A DNA stretch of 64,000 nt. Origin: Thioclava atlantica (GTDB taxonomy: Bacteria > Pseudomonadota > Alphaproteobacteria > Rhodobacterales > Rhodobacteraceae). This document shows, piece by piece, positions 63,576 to 64,000 of this stretch. Position 1 is the stretch's first letter; every line of letters starts with the position of its first letter. The stretch covers positions 62,001 to 126,000 of the forward strand of contig NZ_AQRC01000004.1 of the NCBI RefSeq assembly GCF_000737065.1, written 5' to 3'. The position numbers and the translations under genes were made by a program. Under the pieces are notes generated by a model. That model saw only the letters and a program-made list of their open reading frames with translations. It had not been told where the DNA came from and searched no databases.

Positions 63576-63766
63576 TTCGCGGCCTCCGGCGGAGGCAGCA
63601 TCGAGGTCCGCGGCTGGTGGTCATATGCCTCGATCTTGCCGCCGCGCTCGACCTTCACGATGGTCAGGCCGAAGACGATGGCGACGAAGCCCAGGAGCAC
63701 CACGCCGAGCCCGAGATTGCGCGAGAGGCGCCGCATGTGGAGATCGCTGTCACGGGTGATCGCCAT
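63572..63766 (-). CDS. Small single-span membrane protein of the cox operon
   Basis: A 64-residue protein with a basic start ([12 protein letters not shown]), one membrane helix ([20 protein letters not shown]) and a short tail. It is translationally coupled to ctaG and lies 3 bp after ctaB. A comparable small gene occurs at this place in Rhodobacter and Paracoccus oxidase operons (CoxF-like). The function is unsettled; an assembly role is inferred from context. Confidence 0.75.
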   Translation of the reverse strand: MAITRDSDLHMRRLSRNLGLGVVLLGFVAIVFGLTIVKVERGGKIEAYDHQPRTSMLPPPEAAK

Positions 63767-63769
63767 GGA

Positions 63770-64000
63770 TTACCACACTCCCAATCCGATATGGCTCAGG
63801 CCCTCTTCGGCCAGCAGGGCCGCGAAATGCGCGAAGAGGTAGATGAGCGAGAAATAGAAGAAGCGCTTTTCGGTGGCGTATTTGTCCGCCTCCGCCTGCG
63901 CCTCGGACCGGCCGTGGATCTCGATCGCCCCCTTGATGAAGAGCGCGTTCATCACGATGGCCGTCGCGAGATAGAGCGGCCCTCCGATCGAGGTGAAGCC
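63770..64000 (-). CDS. ctaB: Protoheme IX farnesyltransferase (haem O synthase), C-terminal part
   Basis: Only the last 76 codons are inside the window; the gene continues past the right edge. The fragment has GFTSIGGPLYLATAIVMN and the tail with YATEKRFFYFSLIYLF, typical of the last helices of CtaB/COX10. It farnesylates haem B for the aa3 oxidase. It stands 3 bp before the small membrane protein, so the operon presumably begins further right, with ctaC by analogy. Confidence 0.88.
   Translation of the reverse strand, partial: GFTSIGGPLYLATAIVMNALFIKGAIEIHGRSEAQAEADKYATEKRFFYFSLIYLFAHFAALLAEEGLSHIGLGVW

Noticed and set aside
1-64000. CRISPR arrays, tRNA, rRNA and insertion sequences
   Set aside because: No regularly spaced repeats, no cloverleaf-like intergenic sequence and no transposase motifs were found; nearly all DNA is accounted for by coding genes.

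Overview
This 64 kb window is chromosomal DNA of a high-GC alphaproteobacterium, most likely a member of the Rhodobacteraceae. The evidence is the alpha-type rplO-secY-adk-rpsM-rpsK-rpoA-rplQ order, the cox block (ctaB-small ORF-ctaG-ctaE-surf1-thrC-M16 peptidase), a cyanide-insensitive-type cytochrome bd oxidase, a luxR-luxI pair and a gene of the RCAP_rcc01079 spike-base family. I cannot name the genus. Almost the whole window is coding. I saw no rRNA, tRNA, CRISPR, transposase or phage integrase.

Layout. 1-2.9 kb: housekeeping genes on the minus strand (HAD phosphatase fragment, rluC, crcB, rarA). 2.9-4.2 kb: a quorum-sensing luxR-luxI pair with its own terminator. 4.4-9.75 kb: the distal half of the spc/alpha ribosomal operon. 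It starts abruptly at rplO with its own promoter; rpmD and rpsE are not upstream. 9.99-23.5 kb: a Wzx/Wzy-type exopolysaccharide or capsule locus with two GT4 glycosyltransferases, Wzy polymerase, pyruvyl transferase, Wzx flippase, sulfotransferase, Wza export lipoprotein, initiating sugar-phosphate transferase, Wzc co-polymerase/tyrosine kinase and UDP-glucuronate 4-epimerase. Embedded in it are two small genes resembling the gene-transfer-agent head-spike genes ghsA and ghsB. 23.6-29.7 kb: MFS exporter, YdeP-type molybdoenzyme, cydAB. 29.8-34.3 kb: complete ectoine operon ectABC-ask with divergent ectR. 34.3-39.8 kb: metallophosphoesterase and lipid kinase, then a glycine betaine/choline-type ABC transporter. 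40.1-44.4 kb: RND efflux pair. 44.5-53.1 kb: GMC dehydrogenase, waaA, DUF1178, lysC, ptsP, FAD-linked oxidase. 53.2-58.7 kb: mtnP-apt-NUDIX salvage operon, EamA transporter, flavin reductase, acetyltransferases, EcsC. 58.7-64 kb: M16 peptidase, thrC and cytochrome oxidase assembly genes.

How it fits together. The ectoine genes, the quaternary-amine importer and a choline-dehydrogenase-like enzyme point to a salt-stressed, probably marine lifestyle. The polysaccharide locus predicts an acidic polymer carrying uronic acid, pyruvate ketal and sulfate. In Rhodobacter capsulatus, GTA head spikes bind the capsule and quorum sensing controls both capsule and GTA. Here a luxRI pair, a capsule-type locus and spike-like genes lie within about 20 kb, so the most interesting hypothesis is a linked capsule and GTA-receptor module inserted at a broken ribosomal operon. 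MtnP and Apt would recycle the methylthioadenosine released by the AHL synthase and by polyamine synthesis.

Other signals: three convergent gene pairs that share a palindromic CTAG or TTAA stop, a 137-bp antiparallel coding overlap, a G9 tract in a glycosyltransferase leader, and perfect palindromes upstream of the RND pump and the ABC transporter. Products are assigned from motif and family recognition by eye; no database search was run.
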